Positions 1 through 9,091 of a DNA stretch of 48,099 nt are shown piece by piece. The first letter of the stretch is position 1. Every line of letters starts with the position of its first letter. The notes beneath the pieces are model-generated. The model did no database searches. It was not told the origin of the DNA and was given only the letters and a program-made list of their open reading frames with translations. The position numbers and the translations under genes were made by a program. This DNA is from Anaerolineae bacterium (GTDB lineage: Bacteria; Chloroflexota; Anaerolineae; Aggregatilineales; Aggregatilineaceae): the NCBI GenBank assembly GCA_023382715.1, contig JAHDWP010000025.1, forward strand, positions 1 through 48,099, in the 5' to 3' direction.

Positions 1-116
1 CCTCACCCCTGCACCCCTCTCCCTCACCGGGGCGAGGGGAAATCCTGCGCCTTGCGCCCCTCACCCCTGCACCCCTCTCCCTCACCGGGGCGAGGGGAAA
101 TCCTGCGCCTTGCTCC
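1..116. repeat. 58-bp direct repeat, two tandem copies
   Basis: Positions 1-58 and 59-116 are almost identical, differing near the end of the unit (gcgcc versus gctcc). Each unit holds a C-rich half and a G-rich half (ccctctccctcacc and ggggcgagggg) that can pair as a hairpin. The copy at position 1 may be cut by the window edge, so more copies could lie upstream. It resembles the other CTC/GAG-rich intergenic hairpins in this window. No gene overlaps it. Confidence 0.9.
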
Positions 117-142
117 CCTTCTCCCCCTGGAGGGAGAAGGGG
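115..142. repeat. GC-rich hairpin next to the tandem repeat
   Basis: An 11-bp perfect stem (ccccttctccc at 115-125 with gggagaagggg at 132-142) encloses a 6-nt loop. It is followed by a further G-rich tail. It belongs to the same class of dispersed intergenic hairpins seen at 25012, 31952 and 45601. There is no T-run, so a terminator role is not evident. Confidence 0.75.
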
Positions 143-279
143 TTGGGGGATGAGGGGGAGCTTACCAACCTGAAGCGCACCAGGACGAAGGGACGATTCC
201 CGCCCCGCGCCCAGCATGGTACACTGAAAGGACGCCCCGCCGGGCGGACGCACAGATACAACGATGGGAGGGGTGGCAA

Positions 280-1401
280 ATGGATCGCACAAGCAGGATC
301 GCATGGGGGCGCGGGACCGGGCTGATGGCGCTGTTGCTGGCGATAACCCTGCTGGCCGCGTGCGGGGATGGCGACGACGGCGAAGACAGCGCCCCGCCGC
401 CCACGATCACGCCCGGCGTCAGCGCCGAGGTGGTGGCCGAGGACGCGGATGAAACTGGGGATACGACCAGCGAGCCGGTCAGCACGCCGCCGCCGCTGCT
501 CGCCGAGGCGCTGTTCGTGGACGCAACCGCCCTGGCTCGCGCCGACCTGGCCGCCTTCCTGGAGACCAGCCTGGAGACGATCACCATCCTGGAGCCGGAC
601 ACTGCCTTGCTGCTGTCCGCGCCGATGGACTGCCCGGATATCACCGATGAGGATGTGATTCCCTACGCCGTCTACCTGCAGCACGGGCGCTTCATCTACC
701 CCTACCAGGTCTACGAGCCATCGCCGGGCGCTGAGCTGGCCGTTGAGCGCTGCGAGGATGTGCGGGTGGATGAGGGCGTGCTCTATGTGCCCACGCCGGA
801 CGCCCGCGCCGTGGTGCTCGACGCTGTGCGCTTCGATCTGGAAGAGCGCGGCGTGGACATCGCCGGCGGCGCGGCGCGCACTTTCCAGGCGATCACCTGG
901 ACCGACGAAGCGTTAGGCTGCCCGCCGGGGCCGGGGACGACGCCCGTTCCGGCGCTCATTGACGGCTATCTGGTGATCTACACGGCAGGCGGCCTCTCTT
1001 ATGAATACCACACCGACGCAACCGGCGCGCGGGTTGTCTTCTGCGCGCGCGGCGACGGCTACGAGTCGGCGGAAGCGTTCATCAGCGCGTTAGAGGCCGA
1101 CGAGAACCTGGACGTGACCCGTGTGCCAGACGAAGCGGCTGCCTACGACGGCCTGAATGCCCAGGGCACGCTGATCGAGCTGACCACGCGCGGCTATCGC
1201 GTGGGCGTGTTCGCCTTCGCCTCGCCGGACGAAGCGCGCGCCGCCGCCGCCCTGATTGACGACCTGGATGTGTCGCGCATCTTCGTCGCGAGCCAAGTGC
1301 TGATCGTCCAGGAAGAGAACAGCCCCCAGGTGTACAGCGTGCTGCTCCAGCACGCCGAAGAAGTGCGCGCGCCCGTCATCGAGCGGCGCGACGCCGGATG
1401 A
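280..1401 (+). CDS. Secreted lipoprotein of unknown function
   Basis: The N-terminus is a lipoprotein signal peptide: a short basic start, a leucine/alanine core and a lipobox LAAC with the acylated cysteine at residue 28. The mature protein begins with an acidic, proline- and threonine-rich linker, as is common for lipoproteins held off the membrane surface. Residues about 205-260 carry a pattern (ITW, then LGCPPGPG, then YLVIY and YEYHTD) that I recall from other secreted Chloroflexota and cyanobacterial proteins of unknown role. The last 90 residues look like a separate alpha/beta domain. The start is supported by a GGGAGGGG ribosome-binding site about 6 nt upstream. It is convergent with the giant gene downstream. 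No catalytic motif is recognised. Confidence 0.85.
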   Translation: MDRTSRIAWGRGTGLMALLLAITLLAACGDGDDGEDSAPPPTITPGVSAEVVAEDADETGDTTSEPVSTPPPLLAEALFVDATALARADLAAFLETSLETITILEPDTALLLSAPMDCPDITDEDVIPYAVYLQHGRFIYPYQVYEPSPGAELAVERCEDVRVDEGVLYVPTPDARAVVLDAVRFDLEERGVDIAGGAARTFQAITWTDEALGCPPGPGTTPVPALIDGYLVIYTAGGLSYEYHTDATGARVVFCARGDGYESAEAFISALEADENLDVTRVPDEAAAYDGLNAQGTLIELTTRGYRVGVFAFASPDEARAAAALIDDLDVSRIFVASQVLIVQEENSPQVYSVLLQHAEEVRAPVIERRDAG

Positions 1402-1524
1402 TGGACGGGTGAGTGGTGAGTGGTTTCTGGTGGGTAGTTCCTGGTAAGGGCGGTCTCGGCTCGCACCTGCTCCCTCACCGACCACCACCAACGACCAATA
1501 ATCAATAACCCCCTGCACAACACA

Positions 1525-1556
1525 CTTCCGCCAGGCGAGATCTCGCCTGGCGGAAG
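1525..1556. repeat. 32-nt perfect palindrome between convergent genes
   Basis: The 16 bases at 1525-1540 are the exact reverse complement of 1541-1556, so the element is a perfect palindrome without a spacer. As RNA it would form a very stable hairpin on either strand. It lies between the 3' ends of the lipoprotein gene and the convergent 2010-codon gene, where a bidirectional terminator would be useful, but neither side has a clear T-run. The stretch 1402-1524 before it is low-complexity GGTGG/CCACC-type sequence with no gene. Confidence 0.85.
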
Positions 1557-1628
1557 CGCGCTGTGGTGCTGGATGGAAGCGGGCGGCGGAAGCTGGGGTG
1601 GGCGCGCAGCCCCCGCCGCCCCGCCAAA

Positions 1629-4600
1629 CTACGGATTGCAGGAAGGCGTGTAGGCCGGCAGGTCGAGACGGTCAACGTAGATGTTGGAACTGTTCGACAG
1701 CGGGTTCTGCATGCCGGTGTAGACGATGCGCAGCGTGTGCGTCCCTGGCGTCAGGCCCGTCACTTCGTAGAGCGCGTTCCCCAGCCACAGGTCGCTGTCA
1801 GCGTACATATCCAACTGAGTGCGCAACACCCCGTCTACGTAGACATCCGCCAGGCCGCCGTACTGATTCCTGTGATAGAGGAAGGCAAAGCCTTCGGCGT
1901 TGAAGGTGAACTCCGCGTAGATGGCGTAGGCGTCTTCCGGCTGGCCCAGGCCGCGCCGCACGCTGCCGCCCGACGCGCCCATGGGGAACAGGGTGAACCA
2001 GTCAGTCTCGGTCGGAGCGATGTACTTCCACTTCTCGCTGGTGTCTTCGTAGCAGCCGGTTTCCGGATCGCCGGGGTCTTCCCCGCCGCTATTGGGCGGC
2101 CCTTCGGGCAGCGGCACATCGCCCGGTTTGGGCACGGGATGCCCATCTACGGTGAAGGCGTCCAGGTTGATCTGGCGCTTCCTGGCCTTCGTCGCTTTCT
2201 TGCCCTCATAACGGACTTCCACGACGTGGTCGCCCGGTGCCAGCCCGCCAACGTCGTAAGCGAAGAACAACTCGCCGGGGTCGAGAGCGTACTGATCCAC
2301 TTCGCCATACAGCCGCCCATCCACGTAAACGCTGGCGATGCCCCAGTCGCGCCCAGTGTGCATGTAGAGCGTGGCCTGCGTGCCGTTGAAGAGCAGGAAG
2401 GCGCTGGCGTACTTGTCAGCCGTCCAGACATACGAGCCGCCGGAGTGCTGGTCGCTGGGCGTCACCACCCAGGTCATGCTGTCGTTGATGGCCACGTGCA
2501 GGCTGTCGTGCTGATACGCGCCGTAGGTGGCGGGGACGATGTGGCGGAACTCGATGGCGTCGAAGCGCGCCTTGCCGCTGTCCAGCACCAGTTCCAGCGA
2601 ATGCGGGCCGGCGTTGGGCAGCAGGATGGTGTGCGCGACCTGGTTGGCGGTGGTCTTCGTCTGGTTGTTGAGCGGGTAGGGCGCGCCGTCAACGTAGACC
2701 GTCATGTAGCGCCCGGAGGAGTAGAGCTGGCGGTAGATGGTGACCACATTGCCCTGGAAGACCGCCACCAGACGGTCGCCGCGCTTGGTAGCCTCGTGCA
2801 CCGACCCGCCCGAAGCGCCGCTGCTGGTGATCTGATTCCAGGTGCCGGTATAGGCGCTGGAGTACGTCTGGCCCGTCTCCGGGTCAACCCCGCCAGCGAA
2901 GACGGCGTCGTTATTCTCGTAGTAGCCGGGGCCGAGGAGCGGCAGGCCCCGGCCTTCAACCCAGTCAATCGAGAACTTCTTGGTAGAGGCCGGGCGCAGC
3001 TCGATCACATGCTGCCCCAGTGGGTTGGGGATGGGGCCGATGGAGAAGGGCACCTGGTACGCAGTCTTGCTGGAGCTGTTGGGCATGATGCCCCATAGCT
3101 CGCCGTCAATGTAGACGTTGGCGTTGCCGAAAGCGCCGACGGTGCGATAGACCGTCACATAGGCGACGCCCTGGGTGGGGATGTAGAAGTGTCCGGCGGT
3201 GCCCACGCTCTCCAGATAGCGGTCGCCGCTATACCTGGGGTCTGGCTTGCTGGGCTTGACGGCCCAGGTGCCGACCGCGTGTACGATCTCCGTCCCTTCG
3301 GCCTCGACACGCTGACCGTCGCCCAGCGAGGGGGCCAGGTCGAAGATTTCCAGCCGTCGCAGGACGATTTTCTTCTGAGCCGGATTGCGAATCTCCACCC
3401 AGGCCCCGCCGGGCATCGCACCCAGGCCGCTGACCAGGTAGGCCGCGTCAGGGGCCGGCTGGGCTTTGATCCAGTTCGCTTCGATCAGGCTGTGCGGCGC
3501 GCCGTTCACGGCGACTTCGATGGCGCCAGTCTTGCTGTAGACATCGCTGACAACCCGCAGCGAGTCGTTGCCGGTGACGTAGACGTACAGCCGGGCGTCC
3601 TTCTCTTTGGTGGTCAGCGTGTCGCCTTCCACCGTCCACGCGCCGGTGAGCAGGACGCGATCATCGGTCGGGGCCAGGTTATAGACGGTCGGGCCGAAGT
3701 CCGGCATGAGATCGTAGATCTCGTAGGCGTCAATGTTCACGTACTTGGAGTAGACGACGATCTCGGCGATATGCAGCCCCTCGTCCAGGTCCACGACCGT
3801 GAAGGGCACGATACCCGGTGTGGAGCTGCGCATCGTGTACGAGCCGTAGAGCGTGCCGTCAACGAGGATGTCCGCCCTGCCGCCGTCGGCGGTTTGGCGG
3901 AAGTAGACGGTGAAGGCATTGCCGTAGAAGGATACCAGCGCCCGGTCGCCCTTGCCGCTGGCCCGCGAGACGGCGCTCGTCGCCCACGACGCGCCCACGT
4001 AGCTGATCGCGCCACCGCTCAGCGCTGTCGGGTTATCGTTCTCGTAGTAGCCGGCCTCCAGGTAGTTAGCGCCGGACGCATCGCCCGTGCGGACGAGGAT
4101 GGCGTCGAGATCGAACGGGGCGTACTGATTCTTGTGCTTGCCAATGGGTCGCGGTCTCAGGGAGATGACGTGGTTGGTTGTCGAGTTCAGCCCGCCGATG
4201 ATGTACGACTGCTGGAAAGCCCCCGCAGCGGGCGACGCGGCGTAGCTGTCGAACGATGAGTGATAGCGCCCGTCCACGTAGACATCCACCATGCCATAGC
4301 TCTTGTACTGGCGATGGTAGACGACCACTGAGCTTGCGCCGTTCACCTCGAAGACCGCTTCGACGACGGGCGCCGTCTGGTACGTCTTCCAGCTTACGCT
4401 CTCCGAGCTGTGATAGCTGGCGGCAGAAGCGCGGGCGTCGCTCGTCTCAGTCCACTGACCAGAGAACTGGATGGCCGGGTTGCCGCCGATCAGCGCGTTG
4501 TTCTCGTAATGACCGGGGCTGAGCACGGGCTTGTTGTAGAGCACCACCTTGTCCAGGGCGATGGTCTTCGCGTAACCCTTCTCGTCGTGGATGCGCACTT

Positions 4601-7600
4601 CGAGCGTGTGGAACGCGCCGGCGTCCAGGCCGGTGACGGTATAGGGGATGCTGCGGTAGGACGGGCCTTTCAGATAGAGCGAGCCGTAGAACACCCCGTC
4701 CACATAGATGTCCGCCGCCCCATAGGTGGACTTGGCCACGCCATACAGCGCCACCGTGTCCGCGCCGATGAAGGACAGGTAGGCCCGCGCCTGCGCGTGC
4801 TTGGACTCGATATAGCGGCCCCCGGATGGTCCGGCAGTCTTGGTGGACTTGAGCGACCAGTTCTGCTCGTAGACGAACGCCGAGTGAGTTGACTTGCCGT
4901 CCGGGCCGTATTCGTATTCCTCATAGACACCCGGCCCAACCGGAGCCGTGTGATAGACCGTGTAGCCATAGACCTCGTTGTACTTCGGCTTGGCCGGGTT
5001 GGCGTTCAGGTGGCGCACCTGCATGACATGGGGCAGCTCCGGGTTGAGGCCCACCACGGCAATCGGCACGCCCTTCGCAGCGCTGTCCTTGAGGTCTACT
5101 GTGCGTTCCAGCCGTCCGTCCACGTAGATTTCCAGCGGGCCATTGGCGCTGCTCGTCTTGACGTTGACTGCCGCGCCCGATCCCTTGAAGAACAGGGTGA
5201 GCAGCGCGCCTTCTTCGTTGGAGCGCAGATAGGCAGTTTTGGTCTGCCAGCCGGTCGCCTCCTGCGCGCCGTTGAAGGGCACCGCCAGCGCCGCGCCCGG
5301 CTCGTCCACGCGATACAGAGAAGGATCGCTGAGCAGGTTGAGGAAGCGGAAAGCGTCCAGGTCGAAGTAGGGCGCGCCTGGGTTGACGCGCACCTCAACG
5401 GTGTGCACCTCGTTGGGAGCCAGGCCGCTGATGTAGAAGGGGACGACGCGCGCGATCTTGGCGTCGTTGGCCATGGTGCCGCGCAGCGCCCCATCCACGT
5501 AGACATCTGCCGTGCCGCCGCCGGGGAACACGCCGCGATAGATGGCCACCGTATCAGCGTGCGTGAAATGCGCGTACACCCGGTCATAGGCGCGGGCGGC
5601 GCGGCGTCCGCTGCCGTCTGGCGTGCCAGGGCGCTCTGGCGCGGGCAGCGGGACCGTGCTCCACGCGCCCACATAGGTGATCTTCGGCTGGCCCTCTTCC
5701 CAAAAGCCCAGGCTGTTCGGGCTGATGTCGCCGCCCGGCCCGGCGTCAATGATGCTGCCCGGCGCGACCGTAGACAGGGCGAAGGCGTCCACATCCACGA
5801 CGCCCGCAGAGGCGACCACGCTGATGGTGTGGTTGCCGGGCTTCAGGTTGGCGATCTTGTGCTCGGCGCGCTTCTGCCCTTCGTTCGTATAGGTAATGAT
5901 CGAGTGCAGGGCGCCGTCCAGATAGACATTGGCTGTGCCCACCGTCTCCTTGCTGTAGAGGACGATGACCTCGCTGCCGGTGAAGCTGAAGCAGGCCGCG
6001 CTGCCCACTCCGTCCGCGATCATGGTCACGGCGCCGGCCCCGCCTGGCGAATAGCTGGCGTCGGCCACAGAAGCGGTCCAGCCGCCGGGCACGCCGTTGG
6101 CATCGTAGAGGCTGACATAGCCAGCGTCATCGCTCTGGAAGACATCTTCGAGCGGGTTGCCGCTCGCCGCTGCCGGCGCGACCACCCACACATGAACCGG
6201 GTCTGGCGAGAAGTAGACCTGCTGATCCCAGCGGTCCAGGATGGCGATCTCAACGGCATTGGTCGCCCCAGGGTTGCCAGGCAGTTGCACGTTGTACGCT
6301 TCGGTCAGGCTGTCCCACGCCCCATCGCTCGGCTCGGCGGCGACCCATTCGCCGCTGTTGACCCGCCCCCACACGTACTGCGGGTGGTTGATGGCCACCG
6401 GGGTGAAGCTCGGCTGGGAGACGAAGGCCCCCTCGCCGCGATCCCATACATAAGCCGACCACTGTGTTTCGTTGTCGCCGCTGCCGAATTCCAGCGGGAT
6501 GGCCGGCACCGTGTCAATCGGCACCTCGGCCAGGTGCAGCACAGGGCACACGGGCGCGCTGGCAAACCCGTCGAACGTGTCTACCAGCGTCTCGAATACA
6601 TCATAGACACCAGACTCATCGGCATCGCGCCAGCCGACCTGCTGGCGCGCCGAGTCCGAGAGGGCGTGCGCCGCGTAGGCGCTGATCATCGCCGCGCCGG
6701 AGCGCATCAGCGAGGGCACGGGCGCGCCATTGTTGTGCTCGCAGTTGGCATGGGCCACGCGCAGGTAGCCGTAGACCTCTTCCTGGCGGCAGCCGCCGAC
6801 AGCGGGGTCATATGATTCGTCGCCCGCCCCGAATACATGCCCCACCATCTTGGCGATGAGAATCTCCAGCCTGTCGGTGCCCAGGTTGCCACCGTCCGAT
6901 GTGACGACCGCCCAGGGGCCATTGAGCGCTGCGCCGCCTGGCTGGCCGTCGCCGTCGAACAGGCCATCGGCGTCGGCGCTGCTGTCTACGACATACAGCA
7001 CGAAGCCCCAGTCCGCCCCGCCGCTGACGCGGGTGTTGTGGGCCAGTTGGCGGGTCGCGCTGACGTCGGCGGGCAGGCCGGTGAAGGCGCTGGCGACCTG
7101 GTGAATCCAGCCAGTATCTGGTTCTGAGGCGCTGGCCACGCTGCCCTGAATCGGCTCGACGCCCACCTGAATCTTGGGGCGGTCGCCGGCGGGGCCATCG
7201 AACGGTGAGACGTAGCTGACGTTCCAGGTCAGGTGAGCGCTGGGGCGCGGATCGCCGCCGGGCGCTGCGGGCATGGCGGCCACCATCGTCCACCATTCAA
7301 GCGCCTGGGAGACTTCTTTCTTGACCTGGTCTACTTCGCTGGCGGTCCAGTTCTCAGGGCCGGCTGTGCTCTCGACAAAGAGCACTTTCACGGCCACATC
7401 GCCGGCCAGGAAAGCGCTCGTCTGTTCGGGCGTGGGCGTGAAGGCGGCAGCGCGCGCGTCTGGTGCCCGCGCCTCGCTCGCCTGGGCAGGCGATACGTTC
7501 GGCACCGGTGCGCTCGCGCTCGCCGCGGCCAGGCCCACCCCGGCAGCGGCGGCGTCTGCGCGCCCGGCTCCGCCCGGCAGCAGGGTCGTGACCAGGACGG

Positions 7601-7661
7601 TGCACAGCACCATCGTGGTGACCAGGCTGCGGACTATCCCTTTCAAATAATGGCTATTCAT
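1629..7661 (-). CDS. Giant secreted multi-module protein with degenerate zinc-protease-like head
   Basis: This 2010-residue protein starts with a long signal peptide (basic, then a hydrophobic stretch through about residue 28). Residues about 85-400 resemble a secreted metallopeptidase family that I know from Chloroflexota, with a conserved tail ending in VGWRDADESG. The zinc motif expected as HExxHxxGxxD reads KMVGHVFGAGD at 271-281: the first His and the catalytic Glu are Lys and Met, so it is probably inactive. From about residue 480 to the end come eleven modules of 118-162 residues. Each is built around a (Y/L)(V/I/L)DG turn at about residues 580, 721, 846, 986, 1128, 1266, 1384, 1517, 1656, 1779 and 1941, one being AVNG. 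These look like jelly-roll, carbohydrate-binding-type domains. A GGAGGT ribosome-binding site precedes the ATG. No wall anchor is seen, so a surface or matrix adhesin or glycan-binding role is inference. Confidence 0.85.
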   Translation of the reverse strand: MNSHYLKGIVRSLVTTMVLCTVLVTTLLPGGAGRADAAAAGVGLAAASASAPVPNVSPAQASEARAPDARAAAFTPTPEQTSAFLAGDVAVKVLFVESTAGPENWTASEVDQVKKEVSQALEWWTMVAAMPAAPGGDPRPSAHLTWNVSYVSPFDGPAGDRPKIQVGVEPIQGSVASASEPDTGWIHQVASAFTGLPADVSATRQLAHNTRVSGGADWGFVLYVVDSSADADGLFDGDGQPGGAALNGPWAVVTSDGGNLGTDRLEILIAKMVGHVFGAGDESYDPAVGGCRQEEVYGYLRVAHANCEHNNGAPVPSLMRSGAAMISAYAAHALSDSARQQVGWRDADESGVYDVFETLVDTFDGFASAPVCPVLHLAEVPIDTVPAIPLEFGSGDNETQWSAYVWDRGEGAFVSQPSFTPVAINHPQYVWGRVNSGEWVAAEPSDGAWDSLTEAYNVQLPGNPGATNAVEIAILDRWDQQVYFSPDPVHVWVVAPAAASGNPLEDVFQSDDAGYVSLYDANGVPGGWTASVADASYSPGGAGAVTMIADGVGSAACFSFTGSEVIVLYSKETVGTANVYLDGALHSIITYTNEGQKRAEHKIANLKPGNHTISVVASAGVVDVDAFALSTVAPGSIIDAGPGGDISPNSLGFWEEGQPKITYVGAWSTVPLPAPERPGTPDGSGRRAARAYDRVYAHFTHADTVAIYRGVFPGGGTADVYVDGALRGTMANDAKIARVVPFYISGLAPNEVHTVEVRVNPGAPYFDLDAFRFLNLLSDPSLYRVDEPGAALAVPFNGAQEATGWQTKTAYLRSNEEGALLTLFFKGSGAAVNVKTSSANGPLEIYVDGRLERTVDLKDSAAKGVPIAVVGLNPELPHVMQVRHLNANPAKPKYNEVYGYTVYHTAPVGPGVYEEYEYGPDGKSTHSAFVYEQNWSLKSTKTAGPSGGRYIESKHAQARAYLSFIGADTVALYGVAKSTYGAADIYVDGVFYGSLYLKGPSYRSIPYTVTGLDAGAFHTLEVRIHDEKGYAKTIALDKVVLYNKPVLSPGHYENNALIGGNPAIQFSGQWTETSDARASAASYHSSESVSWKTYQTAPVVEAVFEVNGASSVVVYHRQYKSYGMVDVYVDGRYHSSFDSYAASPAAGAFQQSYIIGGLNSTTNHVISLRPRPIGKHKNQYAPFDLDAILVRTGDASGANYLEAGYYENDNPTALSGGAISYVGASWATSAVSRASGKGDRALVSFYGNAFTVYFRQTADGGRADILVDGTLYGSYTMRSSTPGIVPFTVVDLDEGLHIAEIVVYSKYVNIDAYEIYDLMPDFGPTVYNLAPTDDRVLLTGAWTVEGDTLTTKEKDARLYVYVTGNDSLRVVSDVYSKTGAIEVAVNGAPHSLIEANWIKAQPAPDAAYLVSGLGAMPGGAWVEIRNPAQKKIVLRRLEIFDLAPSLGDGQRVEAEGTEIVHAVGTWAVKPSKPDPRYSGDRYLESVGTAGHFYIPTQGVAYVTVYRTVGAFGNANVYIDGELWGIMPNSSSKTAYQVPFSIGPIPNPLGQHVIELRPASTKKFSIDWVEGRGLPLLGPGYYENNDAVFAGGVDPETGQTYSSAYTGTWNQITSSGASGGSVHEATKRGDRLVAVFQGNVVTIYRQLYSSGRYMTVYVDGAPYPLNNQTKTTANQVAHTILLPNAGPHSLELVLDSGKARFDAIEFRHIVPATYGAYQHDSLHVAINDSMTWVVTPSDQHSGGSYVWTADKYASAFLLFNGTQATLYMHTGRDWGIASVYVDGRLYGEVDQYALDPGELFFAYDVGGLAPGDHVVEVRYEGKKATKARKRQINLDAFTVDGHPVPKPGDVPLPEGPPNSGGEDPGDPETGCYEDTSEKWKYIAPTETDWFTLFPMGASGGSVRRGLGQPEDAYAIYAEFTFNAEGFAFLYHRNQYGGLADVYVDGVLRTQLDMYADSDLWLGNALYEVTGLTPGTHTLRIVYTGMQNPLSNSSNIYVDRLDLPAYTPSCNP

Positions 7662-8042
7662 GGGATGACCTCCACCCTACCACAGCATTGAGAGTGTGGG
7701 GCTGTATAGATGAGCGGCGCGTCCGGCGCAGGCGAACCTGGTCCGCCTTCTACCCCCGAAGCGCCTGCCAGCCCTATCATTAAGATAAACGAGAAATTAA
7801 AATGATTCAGCAATTGATTGTTATGTTTTCGTGAATTTTCTGTGAATCCGGGACTATTTTCCCATTTGCTGACGGGTGGGTGAGGGGGTGATCATTGGTG
7901 ATGTATTACCGGATTGCGTTCTCGTCCGGCGCGCGGGCAGACCGGTCAGCAGAATCGAGAGTGCCGGCAGGTAGATTATGGGTAGACTATAGAGGGTCAC
8001 GGATTAACGTCGGGCGTCGCTGCTGCACGGGAAGAGGTGCTT
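7662..8042. other. Divergent intergenic region, locally AT-rich
   Basis: This 381-bp gap separates two divergent genes. Positions about 7775-7870 are strikingly A/T-rich compared with everything around them. They probably hold promoter elements, for example a loose TTGCTG / TTTATC pair at 18-bp spacing on the minus strand for the giant secreted protein. Nothing matches the consensus well enough to call. No ORF with a credible ribosome-binding site is present. Confidence 0.5.
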
Positions 8043-8987
8043 ATGCAGTTTCTAGTCACGGGCGGAGCAGGGTTTCTGGGTGGCGCGCTGGTGCACAGGC
8101 TGGTCAGCCTGGGGCACAGCGTGCGCGTGCTGGACGATCTGAGTGCGGGCGATCCGGCCCGGCTGCCTCCACAGGCCAGCTTCATGCGCGGCGATGTGAA
8201 CGACCTGCCGCGCCTGTGGACGCTGCTGCATGATGTTGAGTGCGTCTATCATCTCGCCGCGCGGGTCAGCGTGTCGGAGAGCGTGCGCTACCCGCGCGAA
8301 TACAACGCGGTCAACGTCGGCGGCACGGTCAGCCTGCTGGAAGCGGTGCGCGATGTGGGCGTGCGGCGGCTGGTGCTCGCCTCGTCCGGCGCGATCTACG
8401 GCGATCAGCCCCTTCAACCCTTGCGCGAAAGCCTGACTCCGCTCCCGCTCTCGCCCTACGCCGTGAGCAAGCTCGCTGCCGAGCAGTACGTGGGCCTCAT
8501 CGGGCGGCTGGCGAGCCTGGAAACGGTGTGCCTGCGCATCTTCAACGCCTACGGGCCGGGCCAGCAGCTCCCGGTGACGCATCCTCCGGTGATCCCCCAC
8601 TTTCTGCACCAGGTGCTGGGGCAAGGCTCCCTGGTGGTGCATGGCTCGGGGGCGCAGACGCGCGACTTCGTCTACGTGGACGATGTGGTAGACGCCCTGG
8701 TAGCGGCGGCCACCGCGCCGGACGTCAATCAGCGCGTGATCAACGTCGGCAGCGGGGCCGAGACGAGCGTCAACGACCTGGTGCGCCAGATCGAGGCGAT
8801 CACCGGGCGTGAGGCGCACGTCCTGCGCGTCAATGAGCAGGACAGCGGCGTCTCGCGCATGTGCGCCGACCTGACGCTGGCCCGCGAACTGCTGGGCTGG
8901 ACGCCCCAGACTTTTCTCCAGGAAGGGCTGCGCCGCACGCTGGTGTCTGATGAGCGTTTCGCCGCGCGTCCGGTGAGCGACCAATGA
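8043..8987 (+). CDS. NAD-dependent nucleotide-sugar epimerase/dehydratase
   Basis: This is an extended short-chain dehydrogenase (SDR) of the UDP-glucose 4-epimerase/dTDP-glucose dehydratase type, acting on nucleotide sugars in the cytoplasm. The N-terminal Rossmann motif TGGAGFLGG binds NAD. The catalytic signature is complete: SSGAIYG supplies Ser, and SPYAVSKLAAEQY supplies the YxxxK pair. The region around RIFNAYGPGQ is typical of GalE-like enzymes, and RDFVYVDDVVDA is the usual C-terminal substrate-domain motif. Length of about 314 residues is normal. I chose the ATG at 8043 over an in-frame GTG six bases upstream, because GAAGAGG lies at proper distance from the ATG. It has no glycosyltransferase neighbours, so the substrate cannot be told. 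Confidence 0.9.
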   Translation: MQFLVTGGAGFLGGALVHRLVSLGHSVRVLDDLSAGDPARLPPQASFMRGDVNDLPRLWTLLHDVECVYHLAARVSVSESVRYPREYNAVNVGGTVSLLEAVRDVGVRRLVLASSGAIYGDQPLQPLRESLTPLPLSPYAVSKLAAEQYVGLIGRLASLETVCLRIFNAYGPGQQLPVTHPPVIPHFLHQVLGQGSLVVHGSGAQTRDFVYVDDVVDALVAAATAPDVNQRVINVGSGAETSVNDLVRQIEAITGREAHVLRVNEQDSGVSRMCADLTLARELLGWTPQTFLQEGLRRTLVSDERFAARPVSDQ

Positions 8988-9091
8988 GCGCCTGGCCGCG
9001 CTCTTGACGAGCGACCCGGCGCGCGGTGCGCCTGATATGCTCGCAGTTCACAGAGATAGATGCAGATTTGAGTTAGGCGGAGGGAAAAACC

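Noticed and set aside
1-116. CRISPR-like tandem repeat at the window start
   Set aside because: The copies are directly adjacent with no unique spacers, only two are visible, and no cas gene is near.
1563-3098. Plus-strand open frame of 511 codons opposite the giant secreted protein
   Set aside because: It runs antisense to an obvious coding frame with signal peptide and repeated modules. The predicted product is Val/Arg/Gly/His-rich shadow sequence without any motif. High GC content keeps such frames open.
4950-6815. Plus-strand open frame of 621 codons in the same gene
   Set aside because: Also antisense to the modular protein; composition is that of a GC-rich shadow and no ribosome-binding site or domain is seen.
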